This document shows positions 1 through 7,912 of a stretch of 44,163 bases of DNA, in pieces. The position numbers were made by a program, and so were the translations under genes. Below the pieces are notes generated by a model that ran no database searches, was not told where the DNA came from, and was given only the letters and a program-made list of their open reading frames with translations. The stretch covers positions 1 through 44,163 of the forward strand of contig JAAVFJ010000070.1 of the NCBI GenBank assembly GCA_014800845.1, in the 5' to 3' direction. Within the stretch, counting starts at the first letter, position 1; the number at the start of each line of letters is the position of its first letter. Origin of the DNA: Bacteroidales bacterium (GTDB taxonomy: Bacteria; Bacteroidota; Bacteroidia; Bacteroidales; Muribaculaceae).

Positions 1-215
1 ACGGCGAAAAGAACACGGAGCGCAGCCAATAAGTCTTGGACTGTGGCACAGCGACGTCTCCGTCGCGCCACTCCGAGGCATTGGCTTCGCTCGGTGTTCC
101 GCCGTTGCAGATAGGCGTGAAGCGGTCTGAGGTAGTGCCGGACTCGCTCTAAACGCCTCATACGGCATCACGCCGAAACCAACCAAGACCGCCCAATCTC
201 TTGCCGCTTTGGTAT
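1..215. other. Highly structured non-coding region (stacked inverted repeats)
   Basis: No open frame with gene-like features is seen here. An outer imperfect inverted repeat pairs 1-30 with 80-105. Inside it a hairpin pairs 43-56 with 61-71. A second imperfect repeat pairs 114-132 with 156-174 (GGCGTGA/TCACGCC, TGAGG/CCTCA). A weaker palindrome lies at about 183-214. The pattern could be a structured RNA, the end of a mobile element that starts outside the window, or an intergenic repeat. No family is recognised. Confidence 0.45.
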
Positions 216-269
216 GTAAAGAACTGATTAAGAGAACTTCGGCATTATCGAAATTTAACAATTTCTCCA

Positions 270-300
270 TTGTGGAATCGAACAAAATTTATTAACTTTG
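270..300 (+). promoter_or_regulatory. Bacteroidetes-type promoter
   Basis: TTG at 270-272 and TAACTTTG at 293-300 are separated by 20 bp, matching the Bacteroidetes -33/-7 consensus. The predicted transcription start is near 306, only a few bases before the ATG at 312. Confidence 0.6.
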
Positions 301-311
301 CACTGCGGATA

Positions 312-485
312 ATGCTCGCAGAGGCGGGCGGCAATTTGGTTGTCAGTTTATTTGCTAACCTTTTGTTACCCATTGAAAATAATCTGATTTTTCTTATTGA
401 AAATCAGGGTGCTATTGACTATAATTCTGGAACAGTCGGTATCCTTGTGGAAAATTCTGTTCCGTCAATTATATGCGATATTTGA
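312..485 (+). CDS. Hypothetical 57-residue ORF
   Basis: This short frame begins at an ATG about 6 nt after the start predicted from the promoter at 270-300, so the message would be almost leaderless. The product is 57 residues, with a hydrophobic N-terminal half and a mixed C-terminal half. It matches no family I recognise. The DNA is AT-richer than the main genes of the window. It could be a small protein, or together with the overlapping frame at 473-592 the frameshifted remnant of a larger gene. The start was chosen only because of its position relative to the promoter. Confidence 0.25.
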   Translation: MLAEAGGNLVVSLFANLLLPIENNLIFLIENQGAIDYNSGTVGILVENSVPSIICDI

Positions 486-592
486 TAGGGAAAGAAGCTG
501 GTAAATCCAATTTTATCAAGAGATTTGAATCTTTGATCGAATTGCGCTACCCAGACGCTAACCATTTCAAATTTGCGGAGTTAATGATTTGA
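473..592 (+). CDS. Hypothetical 39-residue ORF, possible C-terminal gene remnant
   Basis: ATG at 473 opens a 39-residue frame rich in basic and aromatic residues that overlaps the end of the preceding small frame. The composition resembles the helical C-terminus of a larger protein more than an independent gene, and the frame continues upstream of the ATG only to a stop at 422. A frameshift joining this frame to 312-485 would give a protein of about 95 residues. No function can be assigned. Confidence 0.2.
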   Translation: MRYLIGKEAGKSNFIKRFESLIELRYPDANHFKFAELMI

Positions 593-705
593 TAATCAAT
601 ATACTTTTGCAATGCGATAGGTTCCCTGTCTTTCCGCAACCTTACACTTAAAATAGTATCGCACAGAATTATAGGTTACCGCTGTTAATAAGGGGAGTAA
701 AAGAC

Positions 706-788
706 ACGAAAAGAGCCGACTGTAATATCCGGCTCCTTAAAAACTAAACCCCGAGGTTTGTCTTTCAACAGGGACACTCGGGGGATTC
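706..788 (-). ncRNA. Candidate small RNA with own promoter and terminator
   Basis: Read on the minus strand, a promoter (-33 TTG complementary to 822-824, -7 TAACTTTG complementary to 794-801, 20 bp spacer) is followed by about 80 nt without an ORF. The first hairpin pairs CCCCGAG (749-755) with CTCGGGG (777-783). The second pairs GAGCCG (713-718) with CGGCTC (730-735) and is followed on the minus strand by a short T-run (709-712), as in an intrinsic terminator. Promoter, hairpin and terminator together suggest an independently transcribed RNA. The family is not recognised. Confidence 0.5.
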
Positions 789-790
789 CG

Positions 791-824
791 TTGCAAAGTT
801 AGGAATAATTTCGTAAATTTGCAA
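791..824. promoter_or_regulatory. Back-to-back divergent promoters
   Basis: TTGCAAAGTTA (791-801) and TAAATTTGCAA (814-824) form an 11-bp inverted repeat with one mismatch. For the plus strand, TTG 791-793 and TAAATTTG 814-821 (20 bp spacer) serve the lipoprotein gene at 850. For the minus strand, the complement of 822-824 and of 794-801 (20 bp spacer) serves the small RNA. The -33 of each promoter therefore overlaps the -7 of the other. Confidence 0.6.
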
Positions 825-849
825 CTCCATCATCAGAGGTCCTTTTGAA

Positions 850-1725
850 ATGAAAAAAATAATATTTTTGCTGGCAAACTTAATCTTCTTGGCCGGCTGC
901 TCCCGAAAGGTGATGGTGGAGCATTTCACCCTCAGTCCCGATTCTCCTGCTGGCTACACAGCGATAACCGTGGACGCGGCTCCCGACTCGTATCTGCTGC
1001 TTTTCCCTGGTTTTGGCGAATCTCCGCAGGATGTGCTGGCGTCGACCGATATGCCGCTTGAGTTGGCTCGCTCCGGGATTGCGGTATTCATTCCCGTTCT
1101 GCAGAATGGAAGCGAATCTTACGGTTTCAGCAATGAGAGTCAAGAGTGCCTTAACGAAATTGTAGCGACTATCCGGCAGCGATATAATCTGCACGATATG
1201 CCATATTTCGCAGGGGGCTTTTCGATGGGGGGTGCTACGGCAGTGAAATTTGCACAGACACATCCCGTTAAGCCCAATGCCCTGTTTGCTATAGATTCAC
1301 CTTTGGATTACAAACGGTTTCTTTACGCCACGAAGCGTGATATTGAGGTGTATAATAAGGATAGTCAGGATAGCATTTACTCGCAGCTTTACACAGCTAT
1401 AGATAGAATCAAAGATGATTCACCTTATGAAATCGGTGATTCAGCCCATTTTTCAATCAAACCTCTCATCAATGTTCCGGTCAGATATTATATAGAGCCG
1501 GCAGAGGATTGGTGGCTCAATAACCGACAGACAGATGTGCTGAGCCTTAACATCATGGATGGCTCATGCTTTATCAATGATCTGCGACTCTTAGGCAACG
1601 ATAGGGCGGAGTTAATAGTGACTCATAACAAAGGCTACCGTAGGGCTAACGGCCAGAGGCATCCACATTCTTGGTCAATAGTGGACAATAAGAATCTTTT
1701 AAAATGGCTCAAGAGTCATAAGTAA
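850..1725 (+). CDS. Lipoprotein with alpha/beta-hydrolase fold
   Basis: The 291-residue product starts with a lipoprotein signal peptide: a hydrophobic stretch ending in the lipobox LAGC with Cys17, so it is probably anchored in the envelope. The rest resembles an alpha/beta hydrolase. The nucleophile elbow is GFSMG with Ser125, a candidate acid is Asp149 in AIDSP, and a C-terminal His near 273 (HPHSW) could complete the triad. The substrate is unknown; a peptidase or esterase role is possible. The predicted transcription start is about 20 nt before the ATG. No operon partner follows (167 nt to the next promoter-driven gene), and the gene is AT-richer than its downstream neighbours, suggesting accessory status. 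Confidence 0.7.
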   Translation: MKKIIFLLANLIFLAGCSRKVMVEHFTLSPDSPAGYTAITVDAAPDSYLLLFPGFGESPQDVLASTDMPLELARSGIAVFIPVLQNGSESYGFSNESQECLNEIVATIRQRYNLHDMPYFAGGFSMGGATAVKFAQTHPVKPNALFAIDSPLDYKRFLYATKRDIEVYNKDSQDSIYSQLYTAIDRIKDDSPYEIGDSAHFSIKPLINVPVRYYIEPAEDWWLNNRQTDVLSLNIMDGSCFINDLRLLGNDRAELIVTHNKGYRRANGQRHPHSWSIVDNKNLLKWLKSHK

Positions 1726-1835
1726 TTCGCGTGTGGTGAGGGAATTTCTGCAGTTCCCGCTCTCAGCTGTAATTGCTTGGCGATTTCGGGGTGATGTTAA
1801 AAATGATGGGGTTGGCGAAAATAGTTGGCAAAAAG

Positions 1836-1867
1836 TTTGCGAATGTCGGATTAAGGTTGTAATTTTG
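1836..1867 (+). promoter_or_regulatory. Promoter of dapF-dapL-glnN
   Basis: TTTG 1836-1839 and TAATTTTG 1860-1867 are separated by 20 bp. Predicted transcription starts near 1873, about 27 nt before the ATG at 1900, which supports that start over internal ones. Confidence 0.65.
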
Positions 1868-1899
1868 CGGCATCTATTTTTAGCAAAAGAGATATACTT

Positions 1900-2853
1900 A
1901 TGGATACTTTTAAGGCTGACCTTAGCGGGAATATTGCCGAACTCAACCGGAATCATGTGGCTGTCCCAAGCGGGAGCGAGGCCGTAAGGTTCACAAAGAT
2001 GCACGGATTAGGCAACGATTACGTCTATCTGCTGCTTGAAGATAATCCCCGTCTTGCCGAGGCGTCAGAGGCTCAGCTCTCTGCCCTGGCGCGTTGCATT
2101 TCTCACCGCCATCTTGGCGTGGGTGGCGACGGGATGGTGATGATTGCCCCCTCGGAGGTGGCCGATTTCAGGATGCGCATGTGGAATGCCGATGGCTCCG
2201 AGGCGCAGATGTGCGGCAATGCCTCAAGATGCGTGGGCAAATTTGTTTTTGATTCGGGACTTACTTCCTCTACTCATATTTCGCTTGAAACTCTTGCCGG
2301 CATTAAGCAGCTGGAGCTCCATGTGCGCGATGCGCAGGTGGAGAGTGTGACCGTGGACATGGGGCGCCCCACCTTGGCAGCTGCCGAGATACCTATGCTC
2401 CCCGATGCCGCCGATGCTCTTCCCGCCATTCTCACTGCCGAGACCGAGCAGGGAGTTCTGCGCTTTACGGGGGTGTCGATGGGTAACCCTCACGGCGTGG
2501 CGTTTGTAGATGAAGTGACTGACGACTTAGTGCTCGGCACCGGCCCCAGGATGGAGGTGCACGAGGCGTGGCCCGAGAAGGCCAATATAGAATTTGCGCA
2601 TGTGCAGGACCGCGAAAACATAGAAATGCGCGTCTGGGAACGTGGCACCGGCGAAACAATGGCTTGCGGCACAGGCGCTTGTGCTACTGCTGTGGCTGCC
2701 ATACTCCACGGCCTCACCGACCGCCGCGTGAGGGTGCATCTGCCCGGCGGCACACTTGAAATTTATTGGGATGCCGAGAGCGACCATGTGCTCATGACGG
2801 GGCCGGCCACCACCGTAGCCTCAGGCATCTATTTTTACCAACAATCCGTATAA
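1900..2853 (+). CDS. dapF: Diaminopimelate epimerase
   Basis: DapF interconverts LL- and meso-diaminopimelate in the cytoplasm, the last step before DAP enters lysine synthesis and peptidoglycan. The two catalytic cysteines are visible in MCGNASRC and ACGTGACA, and the N-terminal family signature FTKMHGLGNDYVY is present. The product is 317 residues. The family usually starts close to that signature, so about 30 extra residues precede it; the promoter at 1836-1867 nevertheless places the ATG at 1900 within the transcript. It precedes dapL by 85 nt. Since DapL makes LL-DAP directly, DapF is then needed for the meso form, so the two genes are consecutive steps. Confidence 0.93.
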   Translation: MDTFKADLSGNIAELNRNHVAVPSGSEAVRFTKMHGLGNDYVYLLLEDNPRLAEASEAQLSALARCISHRHLGVGGDGMVMIAPSEVADFRMRMWNADGSEAQMCGNASRCVGKFVFDSGLTSSTHISLETLAGIKQLELHVRDAQVESVTVDMGRPTLAAAEIPMLPDAADALPAILTAETEQGVLRFTGVSMGNPHGVAFVDEVTDDLVLGTGPRMEVHEAWPEKANIEFAHVQDRENIEMRVWERGTGETMACGTGACATAVAAILHGLTDRRVRVHLPGGTLEIYWDAESDHVLMTGPATTVASGIYFYQQSV

Positions 2854-2938
2854 CAACATCTGTCCTGCGCAGCTATGCGCGGCAACCGGACGCGGGTAGG
2901 GGAGTCTCTATCCAAGCACGGGTTATATAAACTTACTT

Positions 2939-4174
2939 ATGGAAACCATCAAGCTCAATCAGAATTTTCTCAATATACCGGAGTCATACCTGTTCAGCGA
3001 AGTAGCTGCGCGTGTGGCCAAATTCAAAAGCGAACACCCTGAGGCTGAGGTGATAAGCCTGGGCATAGGCGATGTGACCCGCCCGATAGCTCCCGCCATA
3101 GTGGAGGCTATGCACCGCGCTGTCGACGAGATGGGCTCTGCCGAAACCTTCCACGGCTACGGACCCGAGCAGGGTTACCCCTTTCTGCGCGAAGCGATTG
3201 CGGAGCATGACTATCGCAACAGAGGCATAGACATAAATGCTGACGATATTTTCATCTCTGACGGAGCCAAGAGCGATTTAGGCAACATTGGCGACATCTT
3301 CTCCTCGGCATGTCGCGTGGCCGTAACCGATCCGGTCTATCCCGTCTACGTGGACACCAACGCCATGGCCGGGCGTGCCGGCAAACCGGTCGATGGGAAG
3401 TGGGACCGCATAGAATACCTCCCCGCCACCGAGGCCAACGGCTTCATCCCCCCGCTCCCTTCGCGTCAGCCTGACCTGATTTATCTCTGCTATCCCAATA
3501 ACCCCACCGGGACCGTGCTTACACGCGCGCAGCTCAAAGAGTGGGTGGATTTCGCTATTAAGAATCATTGCGTAATCTTCTTCGACTCGGCATACGAGGC
3601 ATACATCCACACTACCGATGTGCCCCACAGCATCTACGAGATAGAGGATGCTGAGAAGGTGGCCATAGAGTTTCGCAGCTTCTCCAAGCGTGCAGGCTTC
3701 ACCGGTCTGCGTTGCGGCTACACAGTGGTGCCAGCCGCTCTTCAGCTTCGCGATTCACGCGGCGAGAAAGTGCAGCTGCGCAAGCTCTGGCTGCGTCGTC
3801 AGACCACTAAGTTCAATGGCGCGTCATACATAATCCAGCGTGGCGCCGAAGCCATCTATAGCTCCGATGGATTGCGCCAGACCGGCGAGCAGGTGGATTA
3901 CTACATGCACAATGCCGAGCGTCTGCTGCAAGCTGTAAGAAGCGCCGGCCTAGAAGCGGTGGGAGGTGTAGATGCCCCCTACGTGTGGGTGCGTTGTCCT
4001 CAGGGAGTTAATTCCTGGGAATTCTTCGACCTCCTGCTCGGCGAGCTTCACCTCGTGAGCACTCCCGGAAGCGGCTTTGGCCCGGCAGGGGAGGGATATG
4101 TACGACTGACGGCTTTCAATACACGCGAGGCCACAGAGGAGGCCGCCCGCCGCATAGAGTCAGCTAAATTCTAA
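2939..4174 (+). CDS. dapL: LL-diaminopimelate aminotransferase
   Basis: DapL converts tetrahydrodipicolinate plus glutamate to LL-diaminopimelate in one PLP-dependent step, bypassing the acyl-blocked DapD/C/E branch. The 411-residue product has the fold-type I aminotransferase pattern: YPNNPTG at about 185-191, Asp in FFDSAYEAY, and SFSKRAGFTG with the PLP-binding Lys250. Length and the N-terminal signature (NFLNIPESYLF, LGIGDVTRP) fit DapL rather than a generic aspartate aminotransferase. It lies between dapF and glnN (30 nt gap), so DAP synthesis and its glutamate supply may be co-expressed. The 85-nt leader is GC-rich and can form a small hairpin (GCGC at about 2874-2883), but no known riboswitch is recognised. 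Confidence 0.92.
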   Translation: METIKLNQNFLNIPESYLFSEVAARVAKFKSEHPEAEVISLGIGDVTRPIAPAIVEAMHRAVDEMGSAETFHGYGPEQGYPFLREAIAEHDYRNRGIDINADDIFISDGAKSDLGNIGDIFSSACRVAVTDPVYPVYVDTNAMAGRAGKPVDGKWDRIEYLPATEANGFIPPLPSRQPDLIYLCYPNNPTGTVLTRAQLKEWVDFAIKNHCVIFFDSAYEAYIHTTDVPHSIYEIEDAEKVAIEFRSFSKRAGFTGLRCGYTVVPAALQLRDSRGEKVQLRKLWLRRQTTKFNGASYIIQRGAEAIYSSDGLRQTGEQVDYYMHNAERLLQAVRSAGLEAVGGVDAPYVWVRCPQGVNSWEFFDLLLGELHLVSTPGSGFGPAGEGYVRLTAFNTREATEEAARRIESAKF

Positions 4175-4204
4175 AATTCAATCCATTAAAAATATCAGAT
4201 ACAA

Positions 4205-6394
4205 ATGTCAACATCACTGAGATTCAAAAGTGTAGAAGAGGCCCGTTCACGCAAGGCCGTAGCAGTGGAATTACCCAAGGAACGCCCGGAAGCCTATTAC
4301 GCCAAGCAGGTGTTCAACCGTCAGAAAATGTTTGAATATCTCCCGAAGGAGACTTTCGAAGTGCTCATAGATGCTATCGACAATAAGAAGCCCCTGCCTC
4401 GCGAAGTAGCTGACAGTGTGGCTCAGGGTATGAAGCGTTGGGCTATTGATAACGGTGCTCGCCACTACACCCACTGGTTTCATCCTCTTACCGATGGCAC
4501 CGCTGAGAAGCACGATGCTTTCATTGAGCATGACGGTAAAGGTGGCGTAGTTGAGAAATTTAACGGTAAACTGCTCGTGCAGCAGGAGCCCGACGCATCC
4601 TCTTTCCCTAACGGCGGTATACGCAACACTTTCGAGGCCCGCGGTTATTCTGCCTGGGATATCTCATCACCTGCTTTCATTCTTGACGGCACTCTTTGTA
4701 TCCCCACCATTTTCATCTCATACACCGGTGAAAGCCTTGACTACAAGACCCCTCTGCTGCGCGCTCTCAACTCGGTAGACGTAGCAGGCACCCGCGTAGC
4801 ACGCCTGTTTGACCCCTCAGTAAACCATGTTATCTCCTACCTCGGCTGGGAGCAGGAATATTTCCTTGTGGATGAAGCCCTCTATGCCGCCCGCCCCGAC
4901 CTGGTGATGACCGGCCGCACACTTATGGGCCACGAGAGCGCAAAAAATCAGCAGCTCGAAGACCACTATTTCGGCTCCATCCCCTCACGTGTGGAGGCAT
5001 TTATGCTCGACCTGGAACTGGAGTGCCACAAACTCGGCATCCCCGCCAAGACACGCCACAACGAGGTGGCCCCCAATCAGTTTGAGCTTGCTCCTATTTT
5101 TGAAGAAGCAAATCTTGCTAATGACCATAACCTTCTGCTCATGAGCCTTATGGCAGAAGTGGCACGTAAACACAATTTCCGAGTGTTGCTCCACGAGAAA
5201 CCCTTTGGTGGTGTCAACGGCTCAGGCAAACACAACAACTGGAGTCTTGGCACTGACAAGGGTCGTCTGCTCTTTGCTCCCGGCAAGACTCATAAGGAGA
5301 ACCTGCAGTTCATAGCCTTTGTGGCTAATGTCATGGCAGCTGTTAACCGTCATAACGCGCTACTCAAGGCTTCTATTATTACGGCAGGCAACGCCCACCG
5401 TCTGGGTGCCAACGAGGCTCCTCCGGCTATCATCTCAATGTTCCTCGGCAGCCAGCTCAGCGAACTGCTCGACAAGATAGAGAAGACTGATATCAAGACG
5501 CTGAACCTTGCCGGTAAAGAGGGCCTGAAGCTCGATGTAGTGCAGATTCCCGAAATCATGGTTGACAACACCGACCGCAACCGCACCTCACCCTTTGCCT
5601 TCACCGGTAATCGCTTTGAATTCCGCGCCGTGGGCTCCAGCGCTAACTGTGCATCTGCTTTGATAGCCCTCAATGCTGCCGTGGCCGACCAGCTCAATAT
5701 GTTTGCTGAAGCTGTGGAGAAAGCTATAGCCGATGGTGCCGACACCGAGGCTGCCATACTCGAAGAGGTCAAGAAGCTCATTATCTCCAGCAAAGCAATT
5801 CACTTCGACGGCAACGGTTATTCCGAAGCATGGAAGAAGGAGGCTGCTGAACGAGGTCTTGACACAGAGTCTTCCGCTCCGCTCATGTATGATGCCTATC
5901 TCCGTCCCGAGAGTGTAGCTATGTTTGACCGCACCGGCGTATTCAACCTTCTTGAGCTTGAAGCTCGCAACGAGGTGAAATGGGAGATGTATACCAAGAA
6001 AGTGCAGATCGAAGCCCGTGTGCTCGGCGACCTGGCCATCAACCACATTCTCCCTGCGGCCACTCGCTACCAGAGCGTACTGCTTGACAATGTCTACAAG
6101 ATTAAGGAACTCTTCTCTGCCGAAAAGATGGATAAGATAGCCGGTCAGGACCTTAACAGCATTGAGCAGATGGCAGACCACATGTCAATCATCCGCACCG
6201 AGGTGGAGAAGATGGTAGATGCCCGCCGCAAAGCCAACAAGATAACTTCTGAGCGCGAAAAGGCCATAGCCTATCACGACACCGTGGTGCCCTGCATGGA
6301 GAAACTGCGCTACCACATCGACAAGCTCGAGCTCATGGTCGACAACGAGACATGGCCCCTGCCCAAATACCGCGAGCTCCTCTTCGTTCGCTAA
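4205..6394 (+). CDS. glnN: Glutamine synthetase type III
   Basis: GSIII makes glutamine from glutamate, ammonia and ATP as a large cytoplasmic oligomer and is the usual glutamine synthetase of Bacteroidales. At 729 residues it has the GSIII length, well above GSI (about 450-470). Conserved segments include GWEQEYFLVD (metal/glutamate site), NEVAPNQFELAP, the NGSGKHNNWS glutamate-binding region, and NRTSPFAFTGNRFEFRAVGSS (ATP/metal site). It starts 30 nt after dapL and is probably transcribed from the dapF promoter. A very strong palindromic terminator follows at 6429-6463. Confidence 0.95.
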   Translation: MSTSLRFKSVEEARSRKAVAVELPKERPEAYYAKQVFNRQKMFEYLPKETFEVLIDAIDNKKPLPREVADSVAQGMKRWAIDNGARHYTHWFHPLTDGTAEKHDAFIEHDGKGGVVEKFNGKLLVQQEPDASSFPNGGIRNTFEARGYSAWDISSPAFILDGTLCIPTIFISYTGESLDYKTPLLRALNSVDVAGTRVARLFDPSVNHVISYLGWEQEYFLVDEALYAARPDLVMTGRTLMGHESAKNQQLEDHYFGSIPSRVEAFMLDLELECHKLGIPAKTRHNEVAPNQFELAPIFEEANLANDHNLLLMSLMAEVARKHNFRVLLHEKPFGGVNGSGKHNNWSLGTDKGRLLFAPGKTHKENLQFIAFVANVMAAVNRHNALLKASIITAGNAHRLGANEAPPAIISMFLGSQLSELLDKIEKTDIKTLNLAGKEGLKLDVVQIPEIMVDNTDRNRTSPFAFTGNRFEFRAVGSSANCASALIALNAAVADQLNMFAEAVEKAIADGADTEAAILEEVKKLIISSKAIHFDGNGYSEAWKKEAAERGLDTESSAPLMYDAYLRPESVAMFDRTGVFNLLELEARNEVKWEMYTKKVQIEARVLGDLAINHILPAATRYQSVLLDNVYKIKELFSAEKMDKIAGQDLNSIEQMADHMSIIRTEVEKMVDARRKANKITSEREKAIAYHDTVVPCMEKLRYHIDKLELMVDNETWPLPKYRELLFVR

Positions 6395-6428
6395 CCTTCG
6401 CGGTAGCAAACCCCAAAGCTGCATAAAG

Positions 6429-6463
6429 TTATCCGCAAAGCGCCCGAGGGCCTTTGCGGATAA
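6429..6463 (+). terminator. Terminator after glnN
   Basis: TTATCCGCAAAG (6429-6440) pairs perfectly with CTTTGCGGATAA (6452-6463), and the centre GCCCGAGGGC extends the stem. A T-containing tail follows. It ends the dapF-dapL-glnN unit. Confidence 0.85.
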
Positions 6464-6570
6464 TTGTTTATGTATCCGTTCGGGAGCACCCGCGTGGCGT
6501 ACATACGTCAAATTGGTTTGCTCTAACACCTAAAGTCCAAGACTTAACTGAAGAGATAGGGGGAGAAGGG

Positions 6571-6841
6571 AGCAGCCGCACTCCGAGGTCGGAGTGCGGC
6601 TGCTGGTATTGTTGGCCGGGGCTGTTTGGCCACTCGGCTTTGGGATTTTCGGGGTTTAGGCTTCGGCGCGGTCTTCGTTGAGCAGGCGGATCATTTCGAT
6701 GGCTGCTGTGGGGATGCGGGTGCCGGGGCCGAAGATGGCTGCTACGCCTGCCTTGTAGAGGAAGTCGTAGTCCTGAGCGGGGATCACACCACCTGCCACT
6801 ACCATGATGTCGGGGCGACCGAGCTTCTCAAGTTCCTCTAT
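6571..6841 (-). repeat. Left copy of direct repeat: mutB 3' end and terminator
   Basis: This segment repeats 7881-8143 in the same orientation. The coding part (6656-6841) is almost identical, with about four differences in 186 nt. The 3' flank keeps the terminator stem (6571-6586 paired with 6589-6604, 16 bp perfect) but otherwise diverges, and the T-run that follows the stem in the intact copy is lost. Confidence 0.85.
6656..6841 (-). pseudogene. Duplicated 3' fragment of mutB
   Basis: The last 61 codons plus stop of methylmalonyl-CoA mutase large subunit are repeated here on the same strand as the intact gene. The encoded residues are identical except Lys to Thr in the GTRIPK segment. The match breaks off at 6842, where an unrelated AT-rich sequence begins. 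The open frame runs upstream to about 7048, but that chimeric part resembles no protein and carries no obvious promoter. The fragment covers only the end of the B12-binding domain and lacks the cobalt-ligating DxHxxG, so it cannot be functional as a mutase. It marks a partial duplication around the gene at 7097. Confidence 0.88.
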
Positions 6842-7006
6842 GGTCAGGCGCCTCAGCGATTGTGTCTTGGAGACTTTAAACTGACAACTTCTTTGAAGCA
6901 GGGTTGAACCCATACTTGCCGCACGAGGTGTGACCGGTTGCCGTTCCATTTTGTTCCATTTTGGTTGGTGGAATAAATCTAATGTAATTAAGAGATTAGA
7001 AATAAC

Positions 7007-7014
7007 TACCTTTG
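7007..7014 (+). promoter_or_regulatory. -7 box of the gene at 7097
   Basis: TACCTTTG lies about 80 nt before the ATG in AT-rich DNA. No convincing -33 is seen. Confidence 0.35.
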
Positions 7015-7058
7015 TACCATGTTTGGTTATAATATGGCCAGATGGCAAAGTTTTCTCT

Positions 7059-7074
7059 AAATAAGTGATTCAAA
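7059..7074 (+). repeat. Left arm of 16-bp inverted repeat
   Basis: This 16-mer pairs with 7831-7846 with one mismatch (the inner 11 bp are perfect, AGTGATTCAAA/TTTGAATCACT). It lies 22 nt before the start of the intervening gene. Confidence 0.7.
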
Positions 7075-7096
7075 AAAATTAATAATTTAAAATATC

Positions 7097-7843
7097 ATGA
7101 ATATCAAAATGAAATCAGTTCTAATTTTCGGTATGTTGATGGCAATTGGCAGCCTCACAATAAATGCTCAAAATTCTTTTAACGGGCCTGTAATTAAATA
7201 TGGCAATAAATATGCCGTAACTGAAAAAGATGGCATGTACACGGTTTATTCTGAAAATGGAGATAAAGTATTTGACGTGTCTACTGACTATAAGATAAAT
7301 CTTGGTCATATTGATAGTGGGTACATAGAGACATATCGCCAGGACGGATTGAAAACCACGGGTATTTATTCTTTGTCAATGAACGATTGGATTGTAGAGC
7401 CCGGTAAATCTGGGAATATATACCACGTTGCGCCTGACCGATTTGCCGTAGAGATTGCTCCTAACAAGTACAATTATATCACCGATAAAGGTGTCATATT
7501 AAGCACATTAGACAATATAAGAAACGATTATATCCAATTTGAAAGCTATGGTTATTTCTATGATAATTTAGTAAAGGTTATTTCTACAACCGGTAAAATG
7601 GGATTACTTAACTCAAAAACCGGAAAGTGGATCATACCATGTCAGTTTGACCAGCATATTACATTCGGAGGTGGTAAAGGTCCGAATAAAAAATTTGCTG
7701 TTCAACAGACTTCAGATAAGGGGGAGTTAGTCACAGTCTACACAGTGAGCGGAAAGAAAATCGCTTCTCAATTTTTCCCCTGGGGAATGAGAATGCGCAA
7801 TGCCCATATACGCACCTTCGGTGAAAAATATTTGAATCACTGA
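7097..7843 (+). CDS. Secreted WG-repeat-like protein of unknown function
   Basis: The 248-residue product begins with a cleavable signal peptide (hydrophobic residues 7-22, then INAQ). The rest has irregular repeats resembling WG/KWG beta-repeats, such as KYGNKYAVTEKDGMYTVY, TGKMGLLNSKTGKWIIP and VYTVSGKKI, typical of secreted Bacteroidetes proteins of unknown role. The gene is markedly AT-richer than everything around it. It sits between a duplicated mutB fragment and the intact mutB and is enclosed by a 16-bp near-perfect inverted repeat whose right arm overlaps its last codons. These facts point to recent acquisition. Function is unknown; a surface or periplasmic interaction role is a guess. 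Confidence 0.65.
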   Translation: MNIKMKSVLIFGMLMAIGSLTINAQNSFNGPVIKYGNKYAVTEKDGMYTVYSENGDKVFDVSTDYKINLGHIDSGYIETYRQDGLKTTGIYSLSMNDWIVEPGKSGNIYHVAPDRFAVEIAPNKYNYITDKGVILSTLDNIRNDYIQFESYGYFYDNLVKVISTTGKMGLLNSKTGKWIIPCQFDQHITFGGGKGPNKKFAVQQTSDKGELVTVYTVSGKKIASQFFPWGMRMRNAHIRTFGEKYLNH

Positions 7844-7846
7844 TTT
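7831..7846 (+). repeat. Right arm of 16-bp inverted repeat
   Basis: Complement of 7059-7074 (15 of 16 positions). It includes the last three codons and the stop of the gene at 7097. Confidence 0.7.
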
Positions 7847-7880
7847 ATATTTCTGCTACTTTAATTTTGCATATAAAAAT

Positions 7881-7912
7881 GCAGCCGCACTCCGAGGTCG
7901 GGGTGCGGCTGT
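7881..7912 (-). terminator. Terminator of mutA-mutB
   Basis: On the minus strand a GC-rich stem (CAGCCGCAC-rich arms around a CC loop) is followed by ATTTTTATA. It is the parent of the stem repeated at 6571-6604. Confidence 0.75.

Noticed and set aside
2854..2938. Lysine or SAM riboswitch before dapL
   Set aside because: Only 85 nt with weak hairpins and no recognisable aptamer core.
6656..7048. 130-codon chimeric minus-strand frame containing the mutB fragment
   Set aside because: Only the last 61 codons match a protein; the upstream part has no family resemblance and no minus-strand promoter, so it is treated as a pseudogene fragment plus unrelated DNA.
6843..7100. Transposase or integrase responsible for the mutB-end duplication
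   Set aside because: No such gene is found between the repeats; the only gene there is the secreted WG-repeat-like protein.
7860..7867. TAATTTTG as a plus-strand promoter
   Set aside because: It would transcribe antisense into mutB, lacks a -33, and is followed by a terminator stem; probably chance in AT-rich DNA.
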